Shown: positions 43,578-52,474 of the stretch, in pieces
How the letters are laid out: each line of letters opens with the position of its first letter
Position numbering within the stretch: position 1 is the stretch's first letter
Origin: Streptomyces uncialis
GTDB taxonomy: Bacteria; Actinomycetota; Actinomycetes; Streptomycetales; Streptomycetaceae
Reading direction: 5' to 3'
DNA: 64,000 nucleotides
NCBI RefSeq assembly: GCF_001905345.1
Contig: NZ_LFBV01000010.1
Coordinates: 410,224-474,223, forward strand
The notes under the pieces: generated by a model
What the model saw: the letters and a program-made list of their open reading frames with translations, nothing else
Database searches by the model: none
Told to the model about the DNA's origin: nothing
Translations under genes and position numbers: made by a program

Positions 43578-44336
43578 ATGGACAAGACGGAGTTCTGGGA
43601 CCTGGTGGGGCGGGCCCGCGCCGATGTGGCCGCGCGGGCGGTACCGGCAACGGGTGGCGGGTCGGCGCCGGGCAGCGGGTCGCGGCCGGGTGACGGGTCA
43701 GGGGCCGGCAGCGGGTCGGGGGCTCGGGCGGACGGGGAGGGTGGTGGAGCCGGGCGGCCGGACACCCGTGCGGTGGCCGACCGCGTCGCCGAACTGCTGG
43801 CCGAGCGGCCCGCCGAGCACATCAGCGCCGCCCAGCAGGTCCTGTGGGACCTGATGGCCGAGTCGTACCGGGCCCCGCTGTGGGCCGCCGCGTACACGGT
43901 CAACGGCGGCTGCTCGGACGACGGCTTCGACTACTTCCGGGCCTGGCTGATAGGCCAGGGCCGTGAGGTGTTCGAGCGGGTGGTGGCCGACCCGGACGCG
44001 CTGGCCGGGCTGGACGCGGTACGCGAGGTGGCCGGCAGCTGGGCCGACCTGGAGTGCGAGCGTGTGCTCGGCGTCGCGTGGGACGCGCACCACGCGGCCA
44101 CCGGCGAGCAGCTGCCCGCGACATGGAGCGTCAGCTACGCGCCCCTCGACCCCGACTGGTCCTTCGACTTCGACGACGAGCGGGAGATCGCCCGCCGACT
44201 CCCGGCGCTCGCCGCGCTGTTCTTCAAGGACGGGACCGATGAGGCCGATGGAACCGCCGAGGGCGACGCGACCGGGAGGACCGACGACCGTGACGGCACC
44301 GGCGCGGCGCCGGAGGAGGACGGAGGCGCGCGGTGA
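43578..44336 (+). CDS. DUF4240 domain protein
   Basis: A 252-residue protein starting MDKTEFWDLVGRARAD, the usual DUF4240 opening. A Gly/Ser/Ala low-complexity insert (about 28-65) splits the first helix from the rest (VADRVAELLAERPAEHISAAQQVLWDLM). The typical core follows: AAYTVNGGCSDDGFDYFRAWLIGQG. The last 30 residues are a Gly/Asp-rich tail. The insert is not usual in the family and looks like a simple-sequence expansion. Function is unknown; relatives are widespread single-domain actinobacterial proteins. ATG 43578. Confidence 0.85.
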   Translation: MDKTEFWDLVGRARADVAARAVPATGGGSAPGSGSRPGDGSGAGSGSGARADGEGGGAGRPDTRAVADRVAELLAERPAEHISAAQQVLWDLMAESYRAPLWAAAYTVNGGCSDDGFDYFRAWLIGQGREVFERVVADPDALAGLDAVREVAGSWADLECERVLGVAWDAHHAATGEQLPATWSVSYAPLDPDWSFDFDDEREIARRLPALAALFFKDGTDEADGTAEGDATGRTDDRDGTGAAPEEDGGAR

Positions 44337-44436
44337 CGGGAGCGGGGCGGTGACCGGCGGGGGGCGTCGGTACGGAGTGCGGTGCCGCCGCGTGAGCCAC
44401 GGGGTGCGGCGCCGGTTCGAGGTACGGCGCCGAGGG

Positions 44437-44478
44437 GAGGCGGCGGGCCCCGGACCGGGGTGCGGGGCCCGCCGCCTC
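44437..44478. terminator. bidirectional terminator
   Basis: GAGGCGGCGGGCCCCG (44437-44452) pairs perfectly with 44463-44478, with a 10-base loop, between the convergent DUF4240 and DsbA-like genes. Confidence 0.88.
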
Positions 44479-44485
44479 AGAGGTG

Positions 44486-45124
44486 TCAGTCGAAGACCGG
44501 GCCCTGGGTGCGGGTCCGCTTGATCTCGTAGAAGCCGGGAATGGACGCGACCAGCAAGGTCCCGTCCCACAGCTTCGCGGCGTCCTCGCCCTTGGGCGAC
44601 GGGGTGACCACGGGACCGAAGAAGGCGACCTGCTCACCGTCCGCGCCGGGGACGGCGATGACAGGGGTGCCCACCTCCTGGCCGACCAGGTCGATGCCCT
44701 CCTTGTGGGAGGCGCGCAGCTCCGCGTCGAACTCGTCGGACTCCGCGTAGTCGGCGAGCGACTCCGGCAGCCCGGCGTCGGCCAGCGCGCCGAGGACCGC
44801 CTCACGGTTCGGGCCCTCGCCCCGGTTGTGGAAACGGGTGCCCAGCGCGGTGTACAGCCGGCCGACGACCTCGTCGCCGTGCTTCTGCTGGGCGGCGATC
44901 ACGACACGCACCGGGCCCCACGCCTGCCGGATTCCCTCGCGGTACTGCTCGGGGAGCTCGTCGAGCTTGTCCTCGTTGAGCACGGAGAGGCTCATCACAT
45001 GCCAGCGCACCTCGACATCCCGCACCTTCTCGACCTCCAGCATCCAGCGGGAGGTCATCCAGGCCCAGGGGCATATGGGATCGAACCAGAAGTCGACGGG
45101 AGTCTTCTGCGACGTCTCAGCCAT
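44486..45124 (-). CDS. DsbA-family protein, mycothiol-dependent nitroreductase-like
   Basis: A 212-residue cytoplasmic thioredoxin-fold protein (no signal peptide). DFWFDPICPWAWMTSRWMLEVEKV matches the Rv2466c/Mrx2 group. The active site reads C18-P-W-A21, so only the first cysteine of CPWC is kept, compatible with a mycothiol-mixed-disulfide mechanism. EVGTPVIAVPG supplies the cis-proline. ATG 45124 has GAGGAGAG immediately upstream; upstream in-frame sequence is not homologous. Divergent pepN begins 233 bp away. Confidence 0.85.
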   Translation of the reverse strand: MAETSQKTPVDFWFDPICPWAWMTSRWMLEVEKVRDVEVRWHVMSLSVLNEDKLDELPEQYREGIRQAWGPVRVVIAAQQKHGDEVVGRLYTALGTRFHNRGEGPNREAVLGALADAGLPESLADYAESDEFDAELRASHKEGIDLVGQEVGTPVIAVPGADGEQVAFFGPVVTPSPKGEDAAKLWDGTLLVASIPGFYEIKRTRTQGPVFD

Positions 45125-45357
45125 GTCTCTCCTCAGCGCCCGAAGGCGCGCACACGTGGGTAGGGACTGCACTCATCTGTGAAGAACACCACAGGTCACC
45201 CAGGGCATTCCCGGTCGGCGGACCCTGGTGGGGCGCCCCCTCCGGGCACGGGCGCCCATGGCAGGATCGACCACCGGGTGCCGGGACCAGCGCGTACCGG
45301 GACCAGCGAGTGACCAGCACGTACTCAGACCAAGCGAGCCACAAGGGAGTGCCGCCC

Positions 45358-47946
45358 GTGCCCGGTGAGAATCTGTCCCGTGACGAGGCCCAGGAGCGGG
45401 CCGCGCTGCTGTCCGTCGACGGTTACGAGGTCGCCCTCGACCTGCGCTCCGCGATCGGGGACGCGGAGGACGGGCCGCGCACGTTCCGGTCCGTGACCAC
45501 GATCCGGTTCCGCTGCGCCGAGCCCGGCGCCACGAGCTTCGCGGACCTCGTCGCGCCCCAGGTCACGTCGGTGTCCCTCAACGGCAAGGACCTCGACCCG
45601 GGCGCCGTCTTCGACGGTTCGCGGATCGCGCTGGAGGATCTCGCCGAGGAGAACGAACTGGTGGTTGACGCGCGTTGCGCGTACAGCCGCACCGGTGAGG
45701 GCATGCACCGCTTCGTCGACCCGGAGGACGGCGAGGTCTATCTGTACACGCAGTACGAGCCCGCCGACGCGCGCCGGGTGTTCACCACCTTCGAGCAGCC
45801 CGACCTGAAGGCCCCGTTCCGCTTCGAGGTACGGGCCCCGGAGGGCTGGACGGTGTGGGGCAACGGCGCCGGGGAGCAGGTGGACGGGGTCTGGCGGTTC
45901 GCGGAGACCAAGCCGATCTCCACGTACATCACGGCCGTCGTGGCCGGGCCTTACCACTACGTGACGGACAGCTACAGCCGGACGTTCGCGGACGGGACGA
46001 CGCTGGAGATCCCGCTGGGCGCGCTGTGCCGCAAGGGCCTCGCCAGGCACTTCGACGCGGACGACGTGTTCCTGGTGGCGAAGCAGGGCCTGGACTTCTT
46101 CCACGACCACTTCGACTACCCGTACCCGTTCGGCAAGTACGACCAGGCGTTCGTCCCCGAGTACAACCTCGGCGCGATGGAGAACCCGGGCTGTGTGACC
46201 TTCCGGGAGGAGTACATCTTCCGGGGCAAGGTGACCCGGGCGGCGTACGAGGCGCGGGCGAACGTCATCCTGCACGAGATGGCGCACATGTGGTTCGGCG
46301 ACCTGGTGACCATGCGGTGGTGGGACGACCTGTGGCTGAAGGAGTCGTTCGCCGACTTCATGGGCGCGTTCTCGATGGTCGGGGCCACCCGGTTCACCGA
46401 CGGCTGGATCACCTTCGCCAACAACCGCAAGGCCTGGGCGTACCGCGCGGACCAGCTGCCGTCCACCCATCCGATCACGGCCGACATCCGTGATCTGGAG
46501 GCCGCCAAGCTGAACTTCGACGGGATCACGTACGCCAAGGGCGCCTCCGTCCTCAAGCAGCTCGTGGCGTACGTCGGTCAGGACGCGTTCCTGGAGGGCG
46601 CCCGCCGCTACTTCAAGCGGCACGCGTACGGCAACACCGAGCTGAGCGATCTGCTGACCGTGCTGGAGGAGACCTCCGGCCGGGACATGACCGCTTGGTC
46701 GCGCGCCTGGCTCCAGACCGCCGGGCTGAACGCGCTGACCCCGCAGGTGCTGCTGACCGCCGAGGGGCGGATCAGTGAGCTGGCGGTGCTCCAGGAGGCC
46801 CCGGAGGCGTATCCGCAGCTGCGTCCGCACCGGATCGCGGTGGGGCTGTACGCGCGCGAGGACGTGAGCGGGGAGCTGGTGCGCTACGCGCGCGCCGAGG
46901 TCGATGTCGACGGGCCCCGGACCCTGGTTCCGGAGCTGGTCGGCGAGCGCGCCCCCGAGCTGGTGCTGGTCAACGACGACGACCTCACGTACTGCAAGAT
47001 CCGTTTCGACGAGAACTCCCTGGAGACCCTGCGGGAGCGGCTCGGTGACCTGACCGACCCGCTGGCGCGGGCGCTCGTGTGGTCCGCCCTGTGGAACCTC
47101 ACCCGGGACGCGCTGATGCCCACCCGCGACTTCGTCGACCTGGTGCTGCGGTTCGCCGGGCGGGAGACCGACATCGGGGTGCTCCAGATGCTGCACACCT
47201 GGGTGCGCTCGGCGGTCACCCACTACGCGGCGCCCGAGTGGCGTGCGGAGGGCGGCGCCGCGCTGGCGCAGGGGGCCGTGCGGGAGCTGCGTATCGCCGA
47301 GCCGGGCAGTCAGCACCAGCTCGTCTGGGCGCGTTTCCTCGCCGCGACGGCCTGCGCCGACACCGAACTCGGGCTGCTGGCGGGACTCCTGGACGGCACC
47401 GCGCGCATCGACGGCCTCGACGTCGACCAGGAACTGCGCTGGGCGTTCCTGGAGCCGCTGGCCACGTACGGGGCGGTCGGTGAGGACGCGATCGCGGCGG
47501 AACTGGCCCGGGACGACACGGCGTCCGGGCGGCGCCACCAGGTGCGGTGTCTGGCCGCGCGACCCCTCGCGGAGGTCAAGGCACGTGCCTGGGCCGACGT
47601 GGTGGAGTCCGACACGCTGTCCAACGCGCTGGTCGAGGCGACCATCGCCGGGTTCGCCCGCCCGTCGCAGCGGGAGCTGATCGCGCCGTACACGCCGAAG
47701 TACTTCGCCGCGATCGAGCGGGTGTGGGCCGAGCGGTCCATCCAGATCGGTATGGACGTGGTGCGGGGCCTGTTCCCGGGTGTGCAGGGGGACAAGGCGA
47801 CGCTGGACGCGGCCGACGCGTGGCTCTCCGAGCGGGCCGACGCGGCTCCCGCGCTGCGGCGGCTGGTGCTGGAGGCGCGGGACGACCTCGCGCGGGCACT
47901 GCGGGCGCAGGTGTGCGACGCGGGGGGTGTGGGCGCGGGTCTGTGA
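45358..47946 (+). CDS. pepN: aminopeptidase N (first copy)
   Basis: An 862-residue M1 zinc metallopeptidase. Start GTG 45358 (MPGENLSRDEAQERAALL) has AGGGAG 9 bases upstream and aligns with the second copy, which begins MPGTNLTREEAQRRAALL. GAMEN exopeptidase motif lies at about 272, and HEMAH zinc site at 306-310 with the third ligand Glu at 329 (LKESFADF). An ERAP1-like C-terminal domain completes it. It removes N-terminal residues from cytoplasmic peptides, downstream of Clp-type proteolysis. The paralog lies at 60155. Confidence 0.95.
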   Translation: MPGENLSRDEAQERAALLSVDGYEVALDLRSAIGDAEDGPRTFRSVTTIRFRCAEPGATSFADLVAPQVTSVSLNGKDLDPGAVFDGSRIALEDLAEENELVVDARCAYSRTGEGMHRFVDPEDGEVYLYTQYEPADARRVFTTFEQPDLKAPFRFEVRAPEGWTVWGNGAGEQVDGVWRFAETKPISTYITAVVAGPYHYVTDSYSRTFADGTTLEIPLGALCRKGLARHFDADDVFLVAKQGLDFFHDHFDYPYPFGKYDQAFVPEYNLGAMENPGCVTFREEYIFRGKVTRAAYEARANVILHEMAHMWFGDLVTMRWWDDLWLKESFADFMGAFSMVGATRFTDGWITFANNRKAWAYRADQLPSTHPITADIRDLEAAKLNFDGITYAKGASVLKQLVAYVGQDAFLEGARRYFKRHAYGNTELSDLLTVLEETSGRDMTAWSRAWLQTAGLNALTPQVLLTAEGRISELAVLQEAPEAYPQLRPHRIAVGLYAREDVSGELVRYARAEVDVDGPRTLVPELVGERAPELVLVNDDDLTYCKIRFDENSLETLRERLGDLTDPLARALVWSALWNLTRDALMPTRDFVDLVLRFAGRETDIGVLQMLHTWVRSAVTHYAAPEWRAEGGAALAQGAVRELRIAEPGSQHQLVWARFLAATACADTELGLLAGLLDGTARIDGLDVDQELRWAFLEPLATYGAVGEDAIAAELARDDTASGRRHQVRCLAARPLAEVKARAWADVVESDTLSNALVEATIAGFARPSQRELIAPYTPKYFAAIERVWAERSIQIGMDVVRGLFPGVQGDKATLDAADAWLSERADAAPALRRLVLEARDDLARALRAQVCDAGGVGAGL

Positions 47947-48378
47947 CCTTGTGACCTCGGGGGTGCGGGCGCAGCTCTGTGACGGGGGTCGCCCGTTCAC
48001 CGGGTGCCGGTCTTCCCCGTCCCCGGGTCGGTCACGGGTGGCCCCCGGGTGGTCGCGGGCGGCGGGTGGTTGTTCGGGGGGCCGTCCCGCGCCCGGGGCG
48101 GGTGCCCCCGTGCGCCCGCCTTTCGGGTGCGGGTCGCCCGGGGGATCGCACGGCGGCCGGGGACTCCGCGCCGGGACCCTGTCCACCGCCGCCCACCGGC
48201 CCGCCGCCGGGCGTGCGCGGGGGTGTTCGCGCCGGGACCCGGCGGTCCGGGTGTCAGGCTTTCGGGGGGCGGGGGTTTCGGCGGGGATCGGACGGGCCCG
48301 AGGGTGGTCTTGTCCTGAAATGCCGACAGATACGTAACAGGGGTTCAAGGGGTGGTCGATGGTGGGGAGATTGCGGCC
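47947..48378. other. 432-bp G+C-rich gap, nothing identified
   Basis: There is no repeat, hairpin of note or convincing gene. The last 60 bases are A+T-richer (CCTGAAATGCCGACAGATACG) and may be the promoter of the next gene. Confidence 0.5.
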
Positions 48379-49533
48379 ATGAACCACAACGCCCCGCTCT
48401 CGCCCCGCGCCCCTCAGCTCCCCCACCTCCGCGGTGCCGGTGATGTCCGGCTCCGCGTCCTGAGCGCCGCGCAGTTGCGGGTGCGCGGGGTGAGCGCCGC
48501 GGAGACCAACGCGCGGTGCCGTCCGGGCGGGGTCTGGCAGCAGTACCTCCCCGGTGTGTACCTGCTGCACCAGGGCCCGCCCACCAGCGAGGAGCGGCTG
48601 CACGCGGCCCTGCTGTACGCGGGCCGTCCGGTGGCCCGGAGCGGGGTGCCCGTGCCGGTGGCCCGGGGCGGGGTCCCCGTCCAGCCCGCCGCGCAGGAGC
48701 CGCCGGAGCAGTCCGAGCGCGGGGAGCGCGGCGGGGACGCGCCGCCGTACGGGGAACCGGCGCCGTACCGGGACGCGTTGGTGACCGGCGCGGCGGCTCT
48801 CGCGCTGTACGGGTTCCGTGGCGTGGCCGCGCTGCCGGCGCTCGACCGGTTCGACGTGCTGGTGCCCCGGACCCGCAGGCTGCGGTCGACGCCGTCGGTG
48901 CGGCTGGTGCGGACGGCGGCGCTCCCGACGGCACGGACGGTGGACGGGGTTCCCTTGGCCCCCGTGGCCCGGGCGGTCGCCGACGCCGTCGCGCAGCTCA
49001 CCGACGGGGGCACGGTCCGGACCCTGCTCACCGAGGCGGTCCGGGACGGGCACTGCGAACCGGCCTCCCTGGTGCGGGAGCTGACCCAGGCGCGGTTGCT
49101 GTCGCGTCCGTACGTGGTGGACGCGGTGGACGCGCTCCTCGCGGAGGGGCGGTCGGTGGCGGAGGACCGGCTGTACCGGATGGTGGCGGAGTACGGGCTG
49201 CCCGAGCCGGTGTGGAACGTGGATCTGCGGATTCCGGACGGTCCGTATCTGGGCGCGGTCGACGCGTTCTGGCCGGAGCACGCGGTCGCCGTGGAGCTGG
49301 ACACCCGGGCGCCGCGGCCCGGGGGGCGTCAGGACGGGGCGGCGGAGCAGGCGGAGTGGGCCGAGTACGCGCGGCGGCGGGACCACCTGGAGCGGCTCGG
49401 GATCACGGTGGTGCATGTGACGCCCCGCAAGTTGCGGGACGGGTTGGAGCAGCAGGCCACGGTGGTGCGGGCCGCTCTGGCCGCGGCGGGGGACCGGGAA
49501 CCTGCGGCTTACGTCGCGGTTCTCCCCCGTTGA
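48379..49533 (+). CDS. AbiEi-antitoxin-like / DUF559 nuclease-fold protein
   Basis: A 384-residue protein. The N-terminal half resembles the AbiEi-type winged-helix antitoxin fold (SAAQLRVRGVSAAETNARCRP, WQQYLPGVYLL, LVTGAAALALYGF), interrupted by a Pro/Glu-rich insert near 100-130. The C-terminus has the PD-(D/E)xK-like Vsr/DUF559 pattern (VDAFWPEHAVAVELDTR then YARRRDHLERLGITVVHVT), in which the Asp and ELD would bind metal. A conserved catalytic lysine is not obvious. No partner toxin (AbiEii) is adjacent. Such fusions are common in actinobacteria with unknown function. ATG 48379 has GGGGAG 8 bases upstream; GTG 48352 is possible. Confidence 0.7.
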   Translation: MNHNAPLSPRAPQLPHLRGAGDVRLRVLSAAQLRVRGVSAAETNARCRPGGVWQQYLPGVYLLHQGPPTSEERLHAALLYAGRPVARSGVPVPVARGGVPVQPAAQEPPEQSERGERGGDAPPYGEPAPYRDALVTGAAALALYGFRGVAALPALDRFDVLVPRTRRLRSTPSVRLVRTAALPTARTVDGVPLAPVARAVADAVAQLTDGGTVRTLLTEAVRDGHCEPASLVRELTQARLLSRPYVVDAVDALLAEGRSVAEDRLYRMVAEYGLPEPVWNVDLRIPDGPYLGAVDAFWPEHAVAVELDTRAPRPGGRQDGAAEQAEWAEYARRRDHLERLGITVVHVTPRKLRDGLEQQATVVRAALAAAGDREPAAYVAVLPR

Positions 49534-50119
49534 GTGCCTTGGCCGGCGCCCCTGGGTTTCTTGTGCGGGGCGGACTTCGTTCCTGTGCCGTCGCTCGGCT
49601 TCGTAGGTCTGTCCGGCGGGGCGTACTTCGTTCCTGTGCCGTCGTTCGTGGGGTGCGCAGTTCCCCGCGCCCCTTTGGGGCGCCTTCTGCCGGTTGTTCG
49701 GGTCGGTGCCGGTCGGGATTCTCCGTCCTCGATCCGACACGCTCGGTACGACGTCCAGCGGAGCTACTGAAGAGCATCGGAGTCTGCGGGCAGAGATTCC
49801 CGCCCACCCCCTCCCGCAGCCATGCGACTGCGCGAAGAGGATGGTCCAACCCCGCCCCCGCAGACGGAGAACAGCCCCAGGAGGGCGCCCCCAAAGGGGC
49901 GCGGGGAACTGCGCGAAAACGAGGACCGACCCGCACCCGAAGCGCGACCGCAATGGGGCAGCACCTCAGGGGCGCGGGGAACTGCGCACCCCACGAACGA
50001 CGGTACGGGGACGAGTGCGCCCACCCGGACAGACCTCGGGGGCGCGAGCGAAGGCGACCTGCGCACCCACGAACGACCTGTGCGGGACAAGTACGACCAG
50101 CACAAGGAACCTCGGCGGC
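49534..50119. repeat. repeat island B
   Basis: This 586-bp convergent gap contains element B (49655-49914). Its left flank CTGTCCGGCGGGGCGTACTT (about 49609) matches islands A and C. A 73-bp module to the right ends with another head complement at 49987, and more flank-like sequence runs to about 50110. No gene is present. Confidence 0.9.
49655..49914 (+). mobile_element. 260-bp inverted-repeat element, copy B (MITE-like)
   Basis: Inverted ends lie at 49655-49684 and 49884-49914. The 34-bp block (49698-49731) is identical to A and C. The 35-bp spacer is diverged from A and C and is one base shorter. The 50-bp core (49767-49816) is identical to C. Beyond the core B keeps CAGCCATGCGACTGCGCGA in common with C but then differs, so the copies are mosaic. 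Confidence 0.6.
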
Positions 50120-51472
50120 TCAGGAACCGCTTTCGCAGAACTCCGCTTCCTCGATCGTTCCGGCGGCCTCCGTCCAGTCGCCGTTGAGGTTGTACGCCAG
50201 GACCCTGCGGCCGTCGCGTGTGCTCACGGCCTGGGAGAGGGAGCCGGGCATCCCGCCCCCGTGGCCCCAGAGCTGGACCCCGCAGCTCGTCGTGCGGCTG
50301 ACGATGCCGAGCCCGTACCCCGCCCCCGGGTGCCGCGGGGACTCCACCGTGGTCGTCATCGCGGCGAGCTGCTCCGGCGGAAGCAGCCGGCCGCCCAGCA
50401 GCGCCGAGTAGAAGCGGGTGAGGTCGGCCGAGGTGGAGATGATCTCGCCGGCCGCGTGGGCGAGGGTCGGGCTGAAGTGTGTGACGTCGTGGACCCGGGT
50501 GGCGGACGGGTCCGCGGAGAGCTTGGAGTAGGCGCGGCCGCCGGGGCGCGGCATCCGGGGGTCGGTGCCCGGGACGGTGGTGGAGCTCAGTCCGAGCGGG
50601 CGGATGACACGGTCCCGGACGGTCTCGCCGTAGGGGCGGCCGGTGATCCGCTCGATGATCATCCCGGCGAGGACGTAGTTGGTGTTCGAGTAGTTCCAGG
50701 AGGTGCCGGGCGGGAAGTCCGCGGGATGCCGCAGGGCGATGCGTACCAGGTCCCCCGGAGCGACGGTGTGGTAGGGGTGCTCGTAGAACCCGGGGGCGCG
50801 GAAGTACTCGCGGTCGAAGTCCTCGTCGGCGGTGTAGTTGCGGATACCGCTGGTGTGGTTGAGGAGCTGGCGGACGGTGATCCGGCGGCCGTCGTGGCCG
50901 TGGCCCCGGACGAGTCCGGGCAGCCAGCGGTCGACGGTGTCGTCCAGGTCGAGTTGTCCGTCGGCCTCCAGTCGGAGCAGGGCGGCGGCGACGAAGGTCT
51001 TGGTGATGCTGCCGACGCGGTAGTGGTCGCCGGTGCCGCGCGGGGTACCGGCGCGCAGGTCACCCGTTCCGGCGGCGGAGCGCCAGACGCCCGCGCGGTC
51101 CCGGACCTGGGCGGTCACCCCGGGGACCCCCGCCCGGACCAGGTCCTCCAGGGCGCGCGCGGTCGGTCCGTGGTCGTCGCGCAGTGGCCGGACGGGGGCG
51201 ACAGGGCGGAGGGGGCCGAACAGTGCGCGCGGTACGGCGGCGCGGGGCCCCGGGTCCCGTACGGCGTCCGGTACGAGGGGCAGCGGGGTCGCGGCGACAT
51301 CGCTGAGGATGCCGTACGGGACCGCGGGGACCGGGCCGGGCGGCGGGGCCACGGCGGACGGGATACGTACGGTCCCCCCGGGACCCGCCGCGTGGGCCGG
51401 GACGGTGAACGCGGTGACGGCGACCGCCGCCGCCATCCCCACGAGCGCGGTGCGCGCGCGTCCTGCTGCCAT
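50120..51472 (-). CDS. secreted serine hydrolase, class C beta-lactamase / D,D-carboxypeptidase family
   Basis: A 450-residue protein. A signal peptide (MAAGRARTALVGMAAAVAVTAFTVPAHAAG, cleavage after AHA) is followed by about 70 Pro/Ala-rich residues and a beta-lactamase-fold domain. SITK (SxxK nucleophile) lies near residue 154, the YSN motif in WNYSNTNYVLAG, and HGG replaces KTG in WGHGGGMPG. This fits the Streptomyces R61 D,D-peptidase group, which acts on peptidoglycan precursors or D-amino peptides outside the cell. ATG 51472 begins the signal peptide; an upstream GTG at 51499 would place nine extra acidic residues before it. Confidence 0.88.
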   Translation of the reverse strand: MAAGRARTALVGMAAAVAVTAFTVPAHAAGPGGTVRIPSAVAPPPGPVPAVPYGILSDVAATPLPLVPDAVRDPGPRAAVPRALFGPLRPVAPVRPLRDDHGPTARALEDLVRAGVPGVTAQVRDRAGVWRSAAGTGDLRAGTPRGTGDHYRVGSITKTFVAAALLRLEADGQLDLDDTVDRWLPGLVRGHGHDGRRITVRQLLNHTSGIRNYTADEDFDREYFRAPGFYEHPYHTVAPGDLVRIALRHPADFPPGTSWNYSNTNYVLAGMIIERITGRPYGETVRDRVIRPLGLSSTTVPGTDPRMPRPGGRAYSKLSADPSATRVHDVTHFSPTLAHAAGEIISTSADLTRFYSALLGGRLLPPEQLAAMTTTVESPRHPGAGYGLGIVSRTTSCGVQLWGHGGGMPGSLSQAVSTRDGRRVLAYNLNGDWTEAAGTIEEAEFCESGS

Positions 51473-51617
51473 GTCTGCCCCTGCTCCTTCGGTCGTCACG
51501 GTCGGGCCGTCACGGACCGCCGGTCCGGTGGTGCGGACCGCGGCGCGCGAGAGCTCCTCCAGCAGGACACCCCGGATGGCGGGAGCGGTTGCCTCTTTCC
51601 CCGTGATCGGCCGTGAA

Positions 51618-52130
51618 TCAGCCCCGATCAGGTGAACCGTCGTACCGGTTCGCGGTCTGTTCGTCCTGCGGGCGCGGTGGCACGCCGAACCGTCCGGCCG
51701 GTGGGCGTTCGCGCCACAGCCGCAGCCCGTGGTCCACGAGATCGACCCGGACGAGTCCGGGGACCTCGGCGAGCGGATGCCAGGCCGCCCGGTCGGTCGA
51801 GCCGTCCTTCTCGTCGCGCAGCGAACCGCCGGTCACCCGGGCCTCGTAGACGAGCCGCAGCGCGTGGACCTCGGCGGAGCGGCGCAGCGGGCGGGGTTCG
51901 CGGGGGCGCATCAGGGTGTCGGCGCCGAGCAGGGTGTGGGGTTCGACGCGGTAGCCGGTCTCCTCGGCGACCTCGCGGACACAGGTGTCGTACGGGTCCT
52001 CGCCGTGGTCCATGCCGCCGCCGGGCAGGGTCCAGCGGCGGGCGCCGTCGCGGGCGACCCATCGGGCGAGGAGGATCTGTCCGTCGTCCACGCAGACGGC
52101 GTAGGCAGCGACTCTCAGTACGTTCCGCAT
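51618..52130 (-). CDS. Nudix hydrolase
   Basis: A 170-residue protein with a complete Nudix box (GGGMDHGEDPYDTCVREVAEETGY, pattern Gx5Ex7REUxEExGU), so it should cleave a nucleoside diphosphate-X bond using Mg2+. The N-terminus RVAAYAVCVDDGQILLARW is the usual first strand. The substrate is not predictable. ATG 52130. The C-terminal 20 residues are hydrophilic. It lies 145 bp upstream of the serine hydrolase gene on the same strand and is divergent from the subtilase. Confidence 0.92.
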   Translation of the reverse strand: MRNVLRVAAYAVCVDDGQILLARWVARDGARRWTLPGGGMDHGEDPYDTCVREVAEETGYRVEPHTLLGADTLMRPREPRPLRRSAEVHALRLVYEARVTGGSLRDEKDGSTDRAAWHPLAEVPGLVRVDLVDHGLRLWRERPPAGRFGVPPRPQDEQTANRYDGSPDRG

Positions 52131-52194
52131 GCGCGCACGTTACGACGCGGCCCTCCGGACGGCGGGGACAAATGCGGCTTTCGCCCGCCATGCG

Positions 52195-52227
52195 GCCCAT
52201 GGCGTATGGCGGAAGTGCGCCATGGGC
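52195..52227. promoter_or_regulatory. 10-bp inverted repeat in the Nudix/subtilase gap
   Basis: GCCCATGGCG (52195-52204) and CGCCATGGGC (52218-52227) are perfect arms around 13 bases. It is a possible operator for the divergent pair. The rest of the 344-bp gap shows an A+T-richer stretch near 52240-52320 and no gene. Confidence 0.5.
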
Positions 52228-52474
52228 ACGACATGCCCCGGCCAACTCTCCCCAAACATCGACCTCGTACGTAAAGCTGAGCGGTCATCCGGCCCCGAAA
52301 TCCGGAACAACGACGGACACGGTCGGTCACCACGACGACCGTCCCGGGCTCGGGCCCGGCGCGCGGCCGGACGGTCCGTCCGGCGGCGCGGCACCGGAAA
52401 CGGTGTGGTGGACGCGCGTTGACCCGGGGCCGGGGAGACCCGAACCGTCCGCTCCTACACGTACAGGGATGCAG

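Noticed and set aside
45325..49953. A 1542-codon open frame on the minus strand
   Set aside because: It runs antisense to pepN and the AbiEi-like gene. Long antisense frames are normal in G+C-rich DNA; the product is Arg/Pro/Val-rich with no domain.
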